Shown in pieces: positions 1-5,707 of a stretch of DNA of 6,688 nt (its first letter is position 1; each line of letters starts with the position of its first letter). A program made the translations under genes and the position numbers. A model generated the notes under the pieces. It had not been told where the DNA came from and searched no databases. It was given only the letters and a program-made list of their open reading frames with translations. Source of the DNA: an uncultured Rikenellaceae bacterium (GTDB lineage Bacteria > Bacteroidota > Bacteroidia > Bacteroidales > Rikenellaceae); the NCBI GenBank assembly GCA_947176715.1, contig CAMWRR010000103.1, positions 1-6,688 of the forward strand. Direction: 5' to 3'.

Positions 1-798
1 GGCTTTGAATATGCCGTAGATGCGGCCTATGCGGTTAGGGGCGATACCTAAACCGGTGCATACTCCGGCAGTGGTGGTGTTGGACGATGTTACGAAAGGA
101 TAGGTGCCGAAGTCTATGTCGAGCATTGTGCCTTGCGCCCCCTCGGCCAGAATGCCTTTGCCGCGGCGGAGATAGGCGTCCATCTCGTATTCGCTGTCGA
201 TGATGTCGAAACGTTTTACGGCATCGAGAGCCTCGAACCACTGTTTCTCGTATTCTGTTACGTCGTATTTGAAGCCGTAGCTATCGAGTATCTGCTCGTG
301 CTTGGCCTTGAGCGCGTCGTAACGCTCCTTGAAGTCCGGCAACAGTATGTCGCCCACACGCAGACCGTTACGACCGGTCTTGTCCATATATGTGGGGCCT
401 ATGCCTTTGAGCGTGGAGCCTATCTTGGTCTTGCCCTTGGCCTGTTCCGATGCCGCGTCGAGCATACGGTGGGTGGGTATTATAAGGTGCGCTCTCTTTG
501 AGATGCGTATGCGGCCATTGATGTCTTCGCCCTCTTTCTCCAGCTCGCGGACCTCTTCCGCGAAGATGACGGGATCCATCACCACGCCGTTGCCTATGAC
601 ATTGACCGCACCGGCACGGAAGATACCGGACGGGATGGTATGAAGAACATATTTCCTGTCATTGAACTTGAGAGAATGGCCGGCGTTGGGGCCCCCTTGG
701 AAACGGGCGATAACGCCATAGCTCGGTGTCAGAACGTCGACAACCTTGCCTTTACCCTCGTCACCCCACTGGAGGCCGAGAACAACATCAACTTTCAT
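1..798 (-). CDS. purA: Adenylosuccinate synthetase (partial, C-terminus outside window)
   Basis: PurA joins IMP and aspartate using GTP to give adenylosuccinate, the first committed step of AMP synthesis, in the cytosol. The first 266 codons are present of a usual 420-430; the reading frame is open to the window edge. It starts at ATG 796-798. The N-terminal GTP/IMP loop WGDEGKGK lies at residues 11-18, with the catalytic Asp at 13 and the catalytic His at 41 within GGPNAGH. Further family motifs are GIGPTYMDK, GLRVGD, EGAQGTMLDID (residues 219-229, with the IMP-contacting Gln at 222) and TSSNTT (about 237-242). GGPNAGH, where E. coli has GGHNAGH, is common in Bacteroidota. The gene follows cvfB in the same direction, but a 205-base gap with inverted repeats suggests separate transcription. 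No Shine-Dalgarno sequence is visible, as is common in this phylum. Isoleucine codons are mixed ATA and ATC, unlike the ATA-dominated operon at 2207-5015. Confidence 0.97.
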   Translation of the reverse strand, partial: MKVDVVLGLQWGDEGKGKVVDVLTPSYGVIARFQGGPNAGHSLKFNDRKYVLHTIPSGIFRAGAVNVIGNGVVMDPVIFAEEVRELEKEGEDINGRIRISKRAHLIIPTHRMLDAASEQAKGKTKIGSTLKGIGPTYMDKTGRNGLRVGDILLPDFKERYDALKAKHEQILDSYGFKYDVTEYEKQWFEALDAVKRFDIIDSEYEMDAYLRRGKGILAEGAQGTMLDIDFGTYPFVTSSNTTTAGVCTGLGIAPNRIGRIYGIFKA

Positions 799-822
799 CG
801 GTTTTCAGTTTGAATTGAATAG

Positions 823-839
823 ATTTTACGGTGTAAAAT
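823..839. repeat. Perfect inverted repeat in the purA leader
   Basis: ATTTTAC-GGT-GTAAAAT is a perfect 7-bp dyad with a 3-base centre, 24 bases upstream of the purA start. Its compact symmetry could suit a dimeric repressor site or a short 5'-UTR hairpin. No T-run follows it on either strand in a way that would make it a terminator. Function is unproven; the dyad itself is seen directly. Confidence 0.5.
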
Positions 840-935
840 TAATAAAAAACGGCAAACTATGAACAGTTCCCGGCTAAAAAGTACGGCGCGAGCAGTCAAA
901 GTTCATAACCACAATATTTTACAAACCGTTTTCGA

Positions 936-962
936 TGTCCGTCCGATAATAAAAGACGGACA
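936..962 (-). terminator. Possible cvfB terminator hairpin (weak)
   Basis: TGTCCGTC (936-943) and GACGGACA (955-962) form a perfect 8-bp stem around an 11-base A/T-rich loop, about 40 bases after the cvfB stop and before purA. On the minus strand the stem is followed by TCGAAAACGG, so the U-tract expected of an intrinsic terminator is missing. It may end cvfB transcription, protect the 3' end of the mRNA, or be an unrelated dyad. A weak -7/-33-like pair for purA (GAACTTTG at 904-897 and TTTG at 925-922, minus strand, 17 bases apart) overlaps this gap but departs from consensus. Confidence 0.35.
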
Positions 963-1003
963 CCTTATGCGAATACGGCAAAATTTCTGCCAAAGACGGC
1001 TTT

Positions 1004-1840
1004 TTATCTCTTTATAAGCCTTATGCCTCCGTCGTCAACGGAGGCTACCCCCTCGCGCAACAGGCCTCCGAGTGCCTTTTTGAACAGCTTCTTGCTCATG
1101 CCGGTGGTCTGCGCGATGGTCTCCGGTGAAGATGAGTCGCATACGGGGAGCGATCCGCCGTTGTCCTCCATCATCTCCAAGAGCCTGTCCGAAGCCTCCC
1201 GTACGCCGTCGTAGCCCTCTTTGCGGGTCAGTATGTCTATGCGTCCCAGCTCCGTTATCCTGCCTACGTAGCCTGTCATGCGGTCGCCTATCCTCACGGG
1301 GGAGAATAGCTGGTTGTCGTAAATCATGCCCCAGTTGACGCCGTTCACTATCACCTTGAAGCCTCCCTCGCTCCTCTGGGCCACGAGTATCTCCACCTTG
1401 TCGCCCTCGCATACCTTTATCTCGCGATTCGATACGTAGGCTCCGAGCTTGGTGGTGGCGACCAGACGGCCCGATACGCGGTCCGCCTCCAAAGCCACCA
1501 CCACCGTGTCGCCTGTGCGAAGCTCGCCCCGATAGTTGGCACGCGGCAACAGCAGGTCTTTGGGCAGCCCCCAGTCGAGGAACACGCCTATGCGCGATAC
1601 GGCCACCACATCCAACGGGCCCACCTGCGAAAGGGTCAGAAGCGGGCGATGCGTGGTGGCCACGGGACGGTCCTCGCTGTCGAAACAGACGAAGGCCTCT
1701 ACGGTGTCGCCCTCTCTCATGGAGTCGGTTACGTAACGGCGCGGCAATAACACCTCAGCGCCCGTCTCGTCCATGAGATAGGCGCCGTTCTCGGTGAAGC
1801 GCGCAAGGTGAAGTTTCTGAAACAGGCCCGGTGTCAACAT
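1004..1840 (-). CDS. CvfB/YitL-family S1-domain RNA-binding protein
   Basis: This 278-residue protein matches the CvfB/YitL family, whose members carry S1-like OB folds and a C-terminal winged helix and bind RNA. Staphylococcus aureus CvfB, about 300 residues, affects virulence gene expression; the role in Bacteroidota is not established. An N-terminal S1-like segment covers about residues 1-65, a second about 70-131 (core VVAVSRIGVFLDWGLPKDLL), and a third about 143-206 (with VNGVNWGMIYDNQLF). The winged helix is at about 235-278, with ETIAQTTGMSKKLFKKALGGL as its recognition region. The start at 1840 is chosen because MLTPGLFQKLHLAR aligns with the usual family N-terminus. The frame stays open upstream without another ATG near the start, but that stretch crosses the promoter and runs antisense to aroQ. 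It is divergent from aroQ. Family assignment is confident; cellular function is inferred. Confidence 0.9.
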   Translation of the reverse strand: MLTPGLFQKLHLARFTENGAYLMDETGAEVLLPRRYVTDSMREGDTVEAFVCFDSEDRPVATTHRPLLTLSQVGPLDVVAVSRIGVFLDWGLPKDLLLPRANYRGELRTGDTVVVALEADRVSGRLVATTKLGAYVSNREIKVCEGDKVEILVAQRSEGGFKVIVNGVNWGMIYDNQLFSPVRIGDRMTGYVGRITELGRIDILTRKEGYDGVREASDRLLEMMEDNGGSLPVCDSSSPETIAQTTGMSKKLFKKALGGLLREGVASVDDGGIRLIKR

Positions 1841-1916
1841 ATAAATAGTGTGTTTGTGCGGGAAAAATCCCGGTTTTAGGGCGTGCTTTACATGTTTTGC
1901 GAACAACTGCCCGGAA

Positions 1917-1924
1917 CAAAGGTA
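1917..1924 (-). promoter_or_regulatory. -7 promoter element for the cvfB-like gene
   Basis: Read on the minus strand this is TACCTTTG, an exact match to the Bacteroidetes primary-sigma -7 consensus TAnnTTTG. It lies 76 bases before the start codon, implying a leader of roughly 70 bases. No TTTG -33 element is found at the usual 19-21 base spacing, so the call rests on the -7 match, its position and the identical octamer in the two other promoters of this window. Confidence 0.5.
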
Positions 1925-2130
1925 CGAATAAATCGGAGATATTACGTAGGCATGTCTGTCGAAGAGATATAATTGTCGCGCTACCTTATGTCGGCAAGGT
2001 GTTTTTTGTGACGTAAGAATATCTGTAACCGGATTGGCGACACCGGTCGTAATAGTGTCCGGCTCCCCCGCCTCACATGTGCCGCAAGCTAAGGGTGTTC
2101 GACATTCCGCGCCTTCCGGGAGTCCGAGAT

Positions 2131-2165
2131 TTTGCCGTACGGTAATAAAAAAATTATTACCTTTG
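2131..2165 (+). promoter_or_regulatory. Promoter of the aroQ-pyk-phosphorylase operon
   Basis: The -7 element TACCTTTG (2158-2165) is an exact TAnnTTTG match, 41 bases before the aroQ start. A TTTG at 2131-2134 could be the -33 element, but the 23-base spacing is longer than the usual 19-21. The -7 element sits inside a dyad, GGTAATAA (2141-2148) with TTATTACC (2154-2161) around five A residues. That dyad could be an operator or simply an A/T-rich promoter spacer. Confidence 0.6.
2141..2161. repeat. Inverted repeat overlapping the aroQ -7 element
   Basis: An 8-bp perfect dyad, GGTAATAA and TTATTACC, flanks an A5 centre. Its right arm covers the first half of the -7 hexamer region. A protein bound here would block RNA polymerase, so it is a reasonable operator candidate. 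Low sequence complexity makes chance occurrence possible. Confidence 0.45.
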
Positions 2166-2206
2166 TTTTGCGGTATGTTTTTTGATACGAAGCCAAAGGT
2201 GTAATT

Positions 2207-2635
2207 ATGAAGATATTGATAATAAACGGACCTAACCTCAATCTGTTGGGCAAGCGTGAGCCGGGCATATACGGTAGTCGTAGTTTCGAGGATTATTACG
2301 ATGCTCTGTGCGGGCGTTACGGTGATGTGGAGTTCTCCTATTTCCAGTCCAACATAGAGGGGGAGCTTATAAACGCCGTGCACGGTGCCGACGGTGCTGT
2401 CGACGGCGTCATTCTCAACGCGGGAGGCTACACGCACACCTCCGTGGCCTTGGCCGATGCCATAGGCGGAGTAAAGGTGCCGGTGGTGGAGGTGCACATA
2501 TCGTGCATACTGGCTCGCGAGGAGTTTCGCCACAAGTCGCTCATAGCGCCTGTTTGCGCCGGTTCCGTCATGGGGTTCGGGCTCGACTCCTACCGTCTGG
2601 CGGTGGAGGCCTTCCTTATCAAGGCCGGGCGATAG
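2207..2635 (+). CDS. aroQ: 3-dehydroquinate dehydratase, type II
   Basis: AroQ converts 3-dehydroquinate to 3-dehydroshikimate in the shikimate pathway to aromatic amino acids; type II enzymes are cytosolic dodecamers. At 142 residues it has normal length. NGPNLNLLGKREPGIYG at residues 7-23 carries the active-site Arg17 and catalytic Tyr22 on the flexible lid. Asn71 and His77 lie in NAGGYTHTSVA. Glu95 and the catalytic His97 lie in EVHIS, and Arg104 in AREEFRH. Two positions usually conserved in this family differ: the common SN(I/V)HARE motif reads SCILARE, with Cys100 and Leu102, and the common NPGAYTHT reads NAGGYTHT. All residues I recognise as catalytic are kept, so the enzyme should be active. 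A weak Shine-Dalgarno-like AAAGGTG ends five bases before the ATG. It is the first gene of the operon, and an aroQ-pyk pair is familiar in Bacteroidales. Confidence 0.95.
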   Translation: MKILIINGPNLNLLGKREPGIYGSRSFEDYYDALCGRYGDVEFSYFQSNIEGELINAVHGADGAVDGVILNAGGYTHTSVALADAIGGVKVPVVEVHISCILAREEFRHKSLIAPVCAGSVMGFGLDSYRLAVEAFLIKAGR

Positions 2636-2667
2636 GGGCGGTCTGTGGTATTGAAAATATCTGTATT

Positions 2668-4125
2668 ATGGAAAACAGACGAACCAAAATAGTGGCTACC
2701 GTCTCCGACCGCAGGTGCGATGCGGAGTTCATACGCTCGCTTCATGAGGCGGGTGTCGACGTGGTGCGCATAAATTCGGCCCATGCCGACATAGATGGCG
2801 CCACACGTATAGTCGACAACGTAAGGGCTGTGTCGGAGTCGATAGCCATACTCATCGACACCAAAGGCCCCGAGATACGCACCTCGCGCATGGAGGAGCC
2901 GGGGGTGGAGGTCCGAACGGGCGACACTCTGTGCGTGAAGGGCGGCGACAAAGAGAGTGTCGGCAGTCGCGATACCATATACGTGACCCACAGGTCGATA
3001 GCCGACGATGTTCCGGTAGGCGCCTCGCTTCTTATAGACGACGGCGAGATAGAGCTTGGCGTGGTGGCCCGGGAGGGCGATGCCTTGATAGTCAAGGTTA
3101 TGAACGACGGTACGATAGGGGCGTTCAAAAGCGTCAACATACCCGGCGTGCCCATAGACCTGCCGTCCGTAACCGAACGCGACGAGATGTTCATACGTTG
3201 GGCCGTGGAGCACGATCTCGATTTCGTGGCCCACTCGTTCGTGCGAAGCAAAGACGATGTAATGGCCGTGCAGCGCATAATAGACGAGTGCGGCGGCCAT
3301 CTTAAAATCATATCCAAGATAGAAAACCGCGAGGGTGTCGACAATATCGACTCCATTCTCGAACACACCTACGGCGTCATGGTCGCCCGCGGCGATCTGG
3401 GGGTGGAGATTCCGCCCGAGAGAATCCCCATAGTGCAGCGTACCATAATAAAAAAGTGCGTGGAGGCCAAGAAGCCTGTGATAGTGGCTACCCAGATGTT
3501 GCAGAGCATGATATCCAATCCGAGGGCCACTCGCGCCGAGATAAGCGACATAGCCGGAGCCATATACCAGCGTGCAGACGCACTCATGTTGAGCGGCGAG
3601 ACGGCCTCGGGGCGTTACCCGCTGGAGGCCGTGCGCACGATGGCCCGGGTAGCCTCGCGCATAGAGCAGGATACCTACACGATAGAGAACGTCAACATGA
3701 CCGGTGTCAACAACGAGATAACCGCCCAGCTGGCACGTTCTGCCGTGAGGGCCTGTCTCAACTTGCCGGTCAGGGCCGTGGTCATAGACACCCTTTCGGG
3801 GCGCACGGGGCGTTATCTGTCGGCATTCCGCGGCAGCCGTACGGGCTACGCCGTGTGTTATCGCAAGCACGTTATGCGTGAGATGGCCCTGTCGTACGGC
3901 ATCTGCCCCCGCTATCAGGAGCCGCCGCGCTCGCACCACAGCTTCATATTCAACATACTGACCACCCTGAGAGACGAACGTAAACTTACCGACGATGATT
4001 TGATAGTGGTGGTCGGAGGCGATTTCGGAGCCGCCAAAGGGGCCTCTTTCATGGAGATAGGCTCGGTGGGTAATCTGGTGGAGAAGTCGACAAGGGAGCG
4101 GTGCGACGATCCGTGCGAGAAATAA
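2668..4125 (+). CDS. pyk: Pyruvate kinase
   Basis: Pyk transfers phosphate from phosphoenolpyruvate to ADP, giving ATP and pyruvate at the end of glycolysis. The 485-residue product has standard length and domain order. The barrel begins with RTKIVATVSD and VVRINSAH (residues 32-39), then IDTKGPEIRT leads into the B lid domain (about 70-165). The barrel resumes with SKIENREG (residues 216-223; catalytic Lys217, metal-binding Glu219) and MVARGDLGVEI (238-248; metal-binding Asp243). ATQMLQSMISNPRATRAEISD and LMLSGETASGRYP complete the active site. The C domain runs from about residue 345 to 485. INSAH in place of the classical LNFSHG is typical of Bacteroidales enzymes. The start at 2668 is chosen because MENRRTKI fits the family; the frame is open upstream but lies inside aroQ. 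The gap after aroQ is 32 bases. Isoleucine is overwhelmingly encoded by ATA. Confidence 0.97.
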   Translation: MENRRTKIVATVSDRRCDAEFIRSLHEAGVDVVRINSAHADIDGATRIVDNVRAVSESIAILIDTKGPEIRTSRMEEPGVEVRTGDTLCVKGGDKESVGSRDTIYVTHRSIADDVPVGASLLIDDGEIELGVVAREGDALIVKVMNDGTIGAFKSVNIPGVPIDLPSVTERDEMFIRWAVEHDLDFVAHSFVRSKDDVMAVQRIIDECGGHLKIISKIENREGVDNIDSILEHTYGVMVARGDLGVEIPPERIPIVQRTIIKKCVEAKKPVIVATQMLQSMISNPRATRAEISDIAGAIYQRADALMLSGETASGRYPLEAVRTMARVASRIEQDTYTIENVNMTGVNNEITAQLARSAVRACLNLPVRAVVIDTLSGRTGRYLSAFRGSRTGYAVCYRKHVMREMALSYGICPRYQEPPRSHHSFIFNILTTLRDERKLTDDDLIVVVGGDFGAAKGASFMEIGSVGNLVEKSTRERCDDPCEK

Positions 4126-4142
4126 TTTAAAACAGATATATT

Positions 4143-5015
4143 ATGAGAACAATACCGGCCTCGGAGCTGATAGTTAACGGTGACGGAACCGTATTCCACC
4201 TGCACATGCGTCCCGACCAGCTCGCGCAGAAGGTGATTTTAGTCGGCGATCCCGGTCGCGTGCCTATGGTCAGCGGCCGTTTCTCTGAGATAGAGTGCAG
4301 CGGCGGCAACCGTGAGTTCGTATGGGCTACGGGACGTTACCGCAACGAGCGTATTACCGTGTTGTCGACGGGGATAGGCTCCGACAACATAGACATAGTC
4401 ATGAACGAGCTCGACGCCCTCGTCAATGTCGATTTGGAGATCCGACGTCCGCGTTCCGACCGTAACTCGCTGTCGATAGTGCGTCTGGGTACCTCGGGAG
4501 CCTTGCAGCCGGATATAGAGCTGGGGTCGTTCGTGATGTCGGCATGGTCGATAGGTACTGACCCTCTGGCCAGATTCTACAAAGGGGCGGGAGCGGTATG
4601 CGCCACCGCTGCGGAGGAGGCGTTCATGAAGCACATGGGGTGGCCCGAGGGGTTGTCGCGCCCCTATGTCATAGAGGCTTCGTCTATTTTGAGGCGACGT
4701 TTCGAGCCTATGGCATCGCCCGGTTTTACACTGTCGGCCCCCGGGTTCTACGCACCGCAGGGCAGATGGCTCACGCTCGAGCCGGAGATAGCCGATTTCA
4801 TTCCCCGGCTCGAGAGCTTCGACTATAACGGACGGCGTATCACCAACATAGAGATGGAGAGCTCGTCCATAGCCCTGCTCTCGGCTCTTATGGGGCATCA
4901 GGCCATCACCGTATGCCTTATCATAGCCCAGCGTCATGCGCAACTCTCCGATGTCGATTATAGCGGGGCCATGGATACGATGGTGGCTTCGGCGTTGGCT
5001 TGTCTGGCGGATTGA
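4143..5015 (+). CDS. Nucleoside phosphorylase, uridine-phosphorylase-like
   Basis: This 290-residue protein belongs to the nucleoside phosphorylase-I (PNP_UDP) family, which splits nucleosides with phosphate into base and ribose-1-phosphate for salvage. Motifs seen are the phosphate loop VGDPGR (residues 34-39), STGIGSDN (75-82), VRLGTSGALQPDI (from 113; Arg114 aligns with a phosphate-binding Arg of E. coli Udp) and IEMESSS (236-242; Glu237 and Glu239 in the ribose-binding motif). APQGRW (204-209) places Gln206 and Arg208 like the uracil-binding Gln-x-Arg pair of E. coli uridine phosphorylase, which favours uridine over purine nucleosides. It starts 17 bases after pyk, at an ATG preceded by an A/T-rich leader without a Shine-Dalgarno sequence. 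Co-transcription with pyk is likely. Substrate preference is inferred; a purine or broader specificity cannot be excluded. Confidence 0.88.
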   Translation: MRTIPASELIVNGDGTVFHLHMRPDQLAQKVILVGDPGRVPMVSGRFSEIECSGGNREFVWATGRYRNERITVLSTGIGSDNIDIVMNELDALVNVDLEIRRPRSDRNSLSIVRLGTSGALQPDIELGSFVMSAWSIGTDPLARFYKGAGAVCATAAEEAFMKHMGWPEGLSRPYVIEASSILRRRFEPMASPGFTLSAPGFYAPQGRWLTLEPEIADFIPRLESFDYNGRRITNIEMESSSIALLSALMGHQAITVCLIIAQRHAQLSDVDYSGAMDTMVASALACLAD

Positions 5016-5028
5016 CAGGGCTATTGCT

Positions 5029-5049
5029 CGGCGTGGCCGTTAAGTTTTT
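5029..5049 (+). terminator. Possible weak terminator after the phosphorylase gene
   Basis: CGGC (5029-5032), a GTG loop and GCCG (5036-5039) form a 4-bp GC stem, followed by TTAAG and then five T residues (5045-5049). It lies 13 bases after the phosphorylase stop, where the operon should end. The stem is short and the T-run is displaced, so this is tentative. Confidence 0.35.
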
Positions 5050-5058
5050 CAATGAAAA

Positions 5059-5203
5059 GCCGAGGATGTTTCGGTAGGCATTCCGAGTTGAGTAAGGCGG
5101 TATTTCGGTCGCGCCTCTCGGCGGGCGGTGGTTCGTGATGTTCGGTGACGCCGGGTATGTTTCGGTGGGCGAGTTATGTTGAGTGATACGGTATTGGGTC
5201 GCG
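5059..5203 (+). repeat. Imperfect direct repeat pair (about 55 bases, 91-base period)
   Basis: Segment 5059-5113 and segment 5150-5203 share the order GCCGrGkATGTTTCGGTrGGC, GTTGAG, then CGGTATT and GTCGCG. From the shared ATG onward, 28 of the first 39 bases match without gaps. Both carry the same short frame, ATG-TTT-CGG through GTT-GAG and then a stop (TAA or TGA). The first copy also has an internal TAG, so neither looks like a working gene. They may be decayed copies of an intergenic repeat. Confidence 0.6.
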
Positions 5204-5208
5204 TTCGG

Positions 5209-5248
5209 AACTAAAGTAGAGCGGGCCGGAGCCTGCGGGGGACCGCAC
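5209..5248 (+). repeat. Direct repeat copy A with conserved hairpin
   Basis: Copy A shares with copy B the order AACT, TAAAGTAGAGCGG, CCTGCGG and GGACCGCAC. It carries five extra bases after GCGG. Its core folds as TGCGG-GGGA-CCGCA, a perfect 5-bp stem (5234-5238 with 5243-5247). The stem is identical to that of copy B while the loop differs by one base. Confidence 0.7.
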
Positions 5249-5321
5249 TGGGCGGGGAGGCCGAGAGTGTGATTTTATTTAAATTCGGCGAATATCGCTT
5301 ATAGCTTCGTTACTCTCCCTT

Positions 5322-5380
5322 GCGGGCCTCCGTTGGGGGAGGCTTCGGCCCGCCGGGCTTTACGCTACGCTTCAAGCCCG
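5322..5380. repeat. GC-rich palindrome cluster between the two direct repeats
   Basis: Two adjacent stems are seen. GCCTCC (5326-5331) pairs with GGAGGC (5338-5343) and competes with a larger GCGGGCC (5322-5328) / GGCCCGC (5347-5353) stem. CGGGCTT (5354-5360) pairs with AAGCCCG (5374-5380) around a loop holding ACGCTACGCT. A further weak stem, GGCTC with GGGCC (5401-5421), follows. Compact GC-rich stems in a gene-free region resemble REP-type elements. Confidence 0.55.
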
Positions 5381-5482
5381 CCAAGCGGAAAGTGTCTTAT
5401 GGCTCTCGCTTCGCTCGGGCCGCTATCTTTCAAAACAATTAAGTCATTGATATTGTTATGGTTATTGTGTAGAGCTCATGTT

Positions 5483-5518
5483 AACTTAAAGTAGAGCGGA
5501 ACCTGCGGAGGACCGCAC
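5483..5518 (+). repeat. Direct repeat copy B with conserved hairpin
   Basis: Copy B matches copy A (5209-5248) over nearly its whole length and lies 274 bases further on in the same orientation. Its core folds as TGCGG-AGGA-CCGCA (5504-5508 with 5513-5517). The GC-rich tail CTCCCGGCGGGCGGAG after it resembles the sequence at 5115-5130 behind the first duplicated segment. Confidence 0.7.
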
Positions 5519-5707
5519 CTCCCGGCGGGCGGAGACTTTATCGGACGACAATAATCTCCTTTGGAATCATCTTTTGTGCATAACCCTCTTCCGATTGTGT
5601 GTCAGGTATTGGTTTTGAATAATATTTACCGGATATTTGCAATAGCGACAGCCTAAAAAGAGACCCGACACGATTGCGTTATTGTTTTTTATCGTATTGC
5701 GATATTC

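Larger units (their letters stand above)
1841..2206. other. Divergent intergenic region between cvfB-like gene and aroQ
   Basis: No gene is supported in these 366 bases. The region holds outward-facing -7 elements for both flanking genes. It also has a short hairpin, CGGGA (1859-1863) with TCCCG (1868-1872), in the cvfB leader, and the A/T-rich dyad that overlaps the aroQ -7 element. The minus-strand frame extending cvfB upstream is open throughout, but it has no recognisable domain and no ATG close to the family start. The stretch from about 1930 to 2130 shows nothing further that I can interpret. Confidence 0.6.

Noticed and set aside
133..643. Plus-strand frames across purA
   Set aside because: PurA on the minus strand is unambiguous through this stretch; these frames are shadows.
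853..860. -7 element for purA (ATAGTTTG on the minus strand)
   Set aside because: The TA is one base too close to TTTG and no -33 element lies at the right distance.
979..1005. Terminator on the plus strand (GCC AAAGAC GGC followed by five T residues)
   Set aside because: The stem is only 3 bp and there is no plus-strand gene upstream to terminate.
1841..2533. Upstream extension of the cvfB-like frame by 231 codons
   Set aside because: It crosses a consensus -7 element and then runs antisense to the real aroQ gene. The family N-terminus begins at the ATG at 1840, and the extra protein shows no known domain.
2503..2667. 55-codon N-terminal extension of pyruvate kinase
   Set aside because: It overlaps aroQ in another frame, and the pyruvate kinase family starts at the equivalent of MENRRTKI.
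2590..3939. 449-codon open frame on the minus strand opposite aroQ and pyk
   Set aside because: It is a shadow of pyk. The sense genes rarely use TTA, CTA or TCA codons, which would be stops on the other strand. The translation is a low-quality mix rich in His, Tyr and Arg with no domain.
4239..4943. 234-codon frame opposite the nucleoside phosphorylase
   Set aside because: The sense strand carries every phosphorylase motif, and the antisense product has no recognisable features.
5052..5137. 27-codon frame starting in the first duplicated segment
   Set aside because: It is short, has no start signal, and is not preserved in the second copy beyond the shared mini-frame, so it is not reported as a gene.
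5059..5518. CRISPR array
   Set aside because: There are only two copies per repeat family, the spacing is irregular, the copies differ internally and no cas gene is present.
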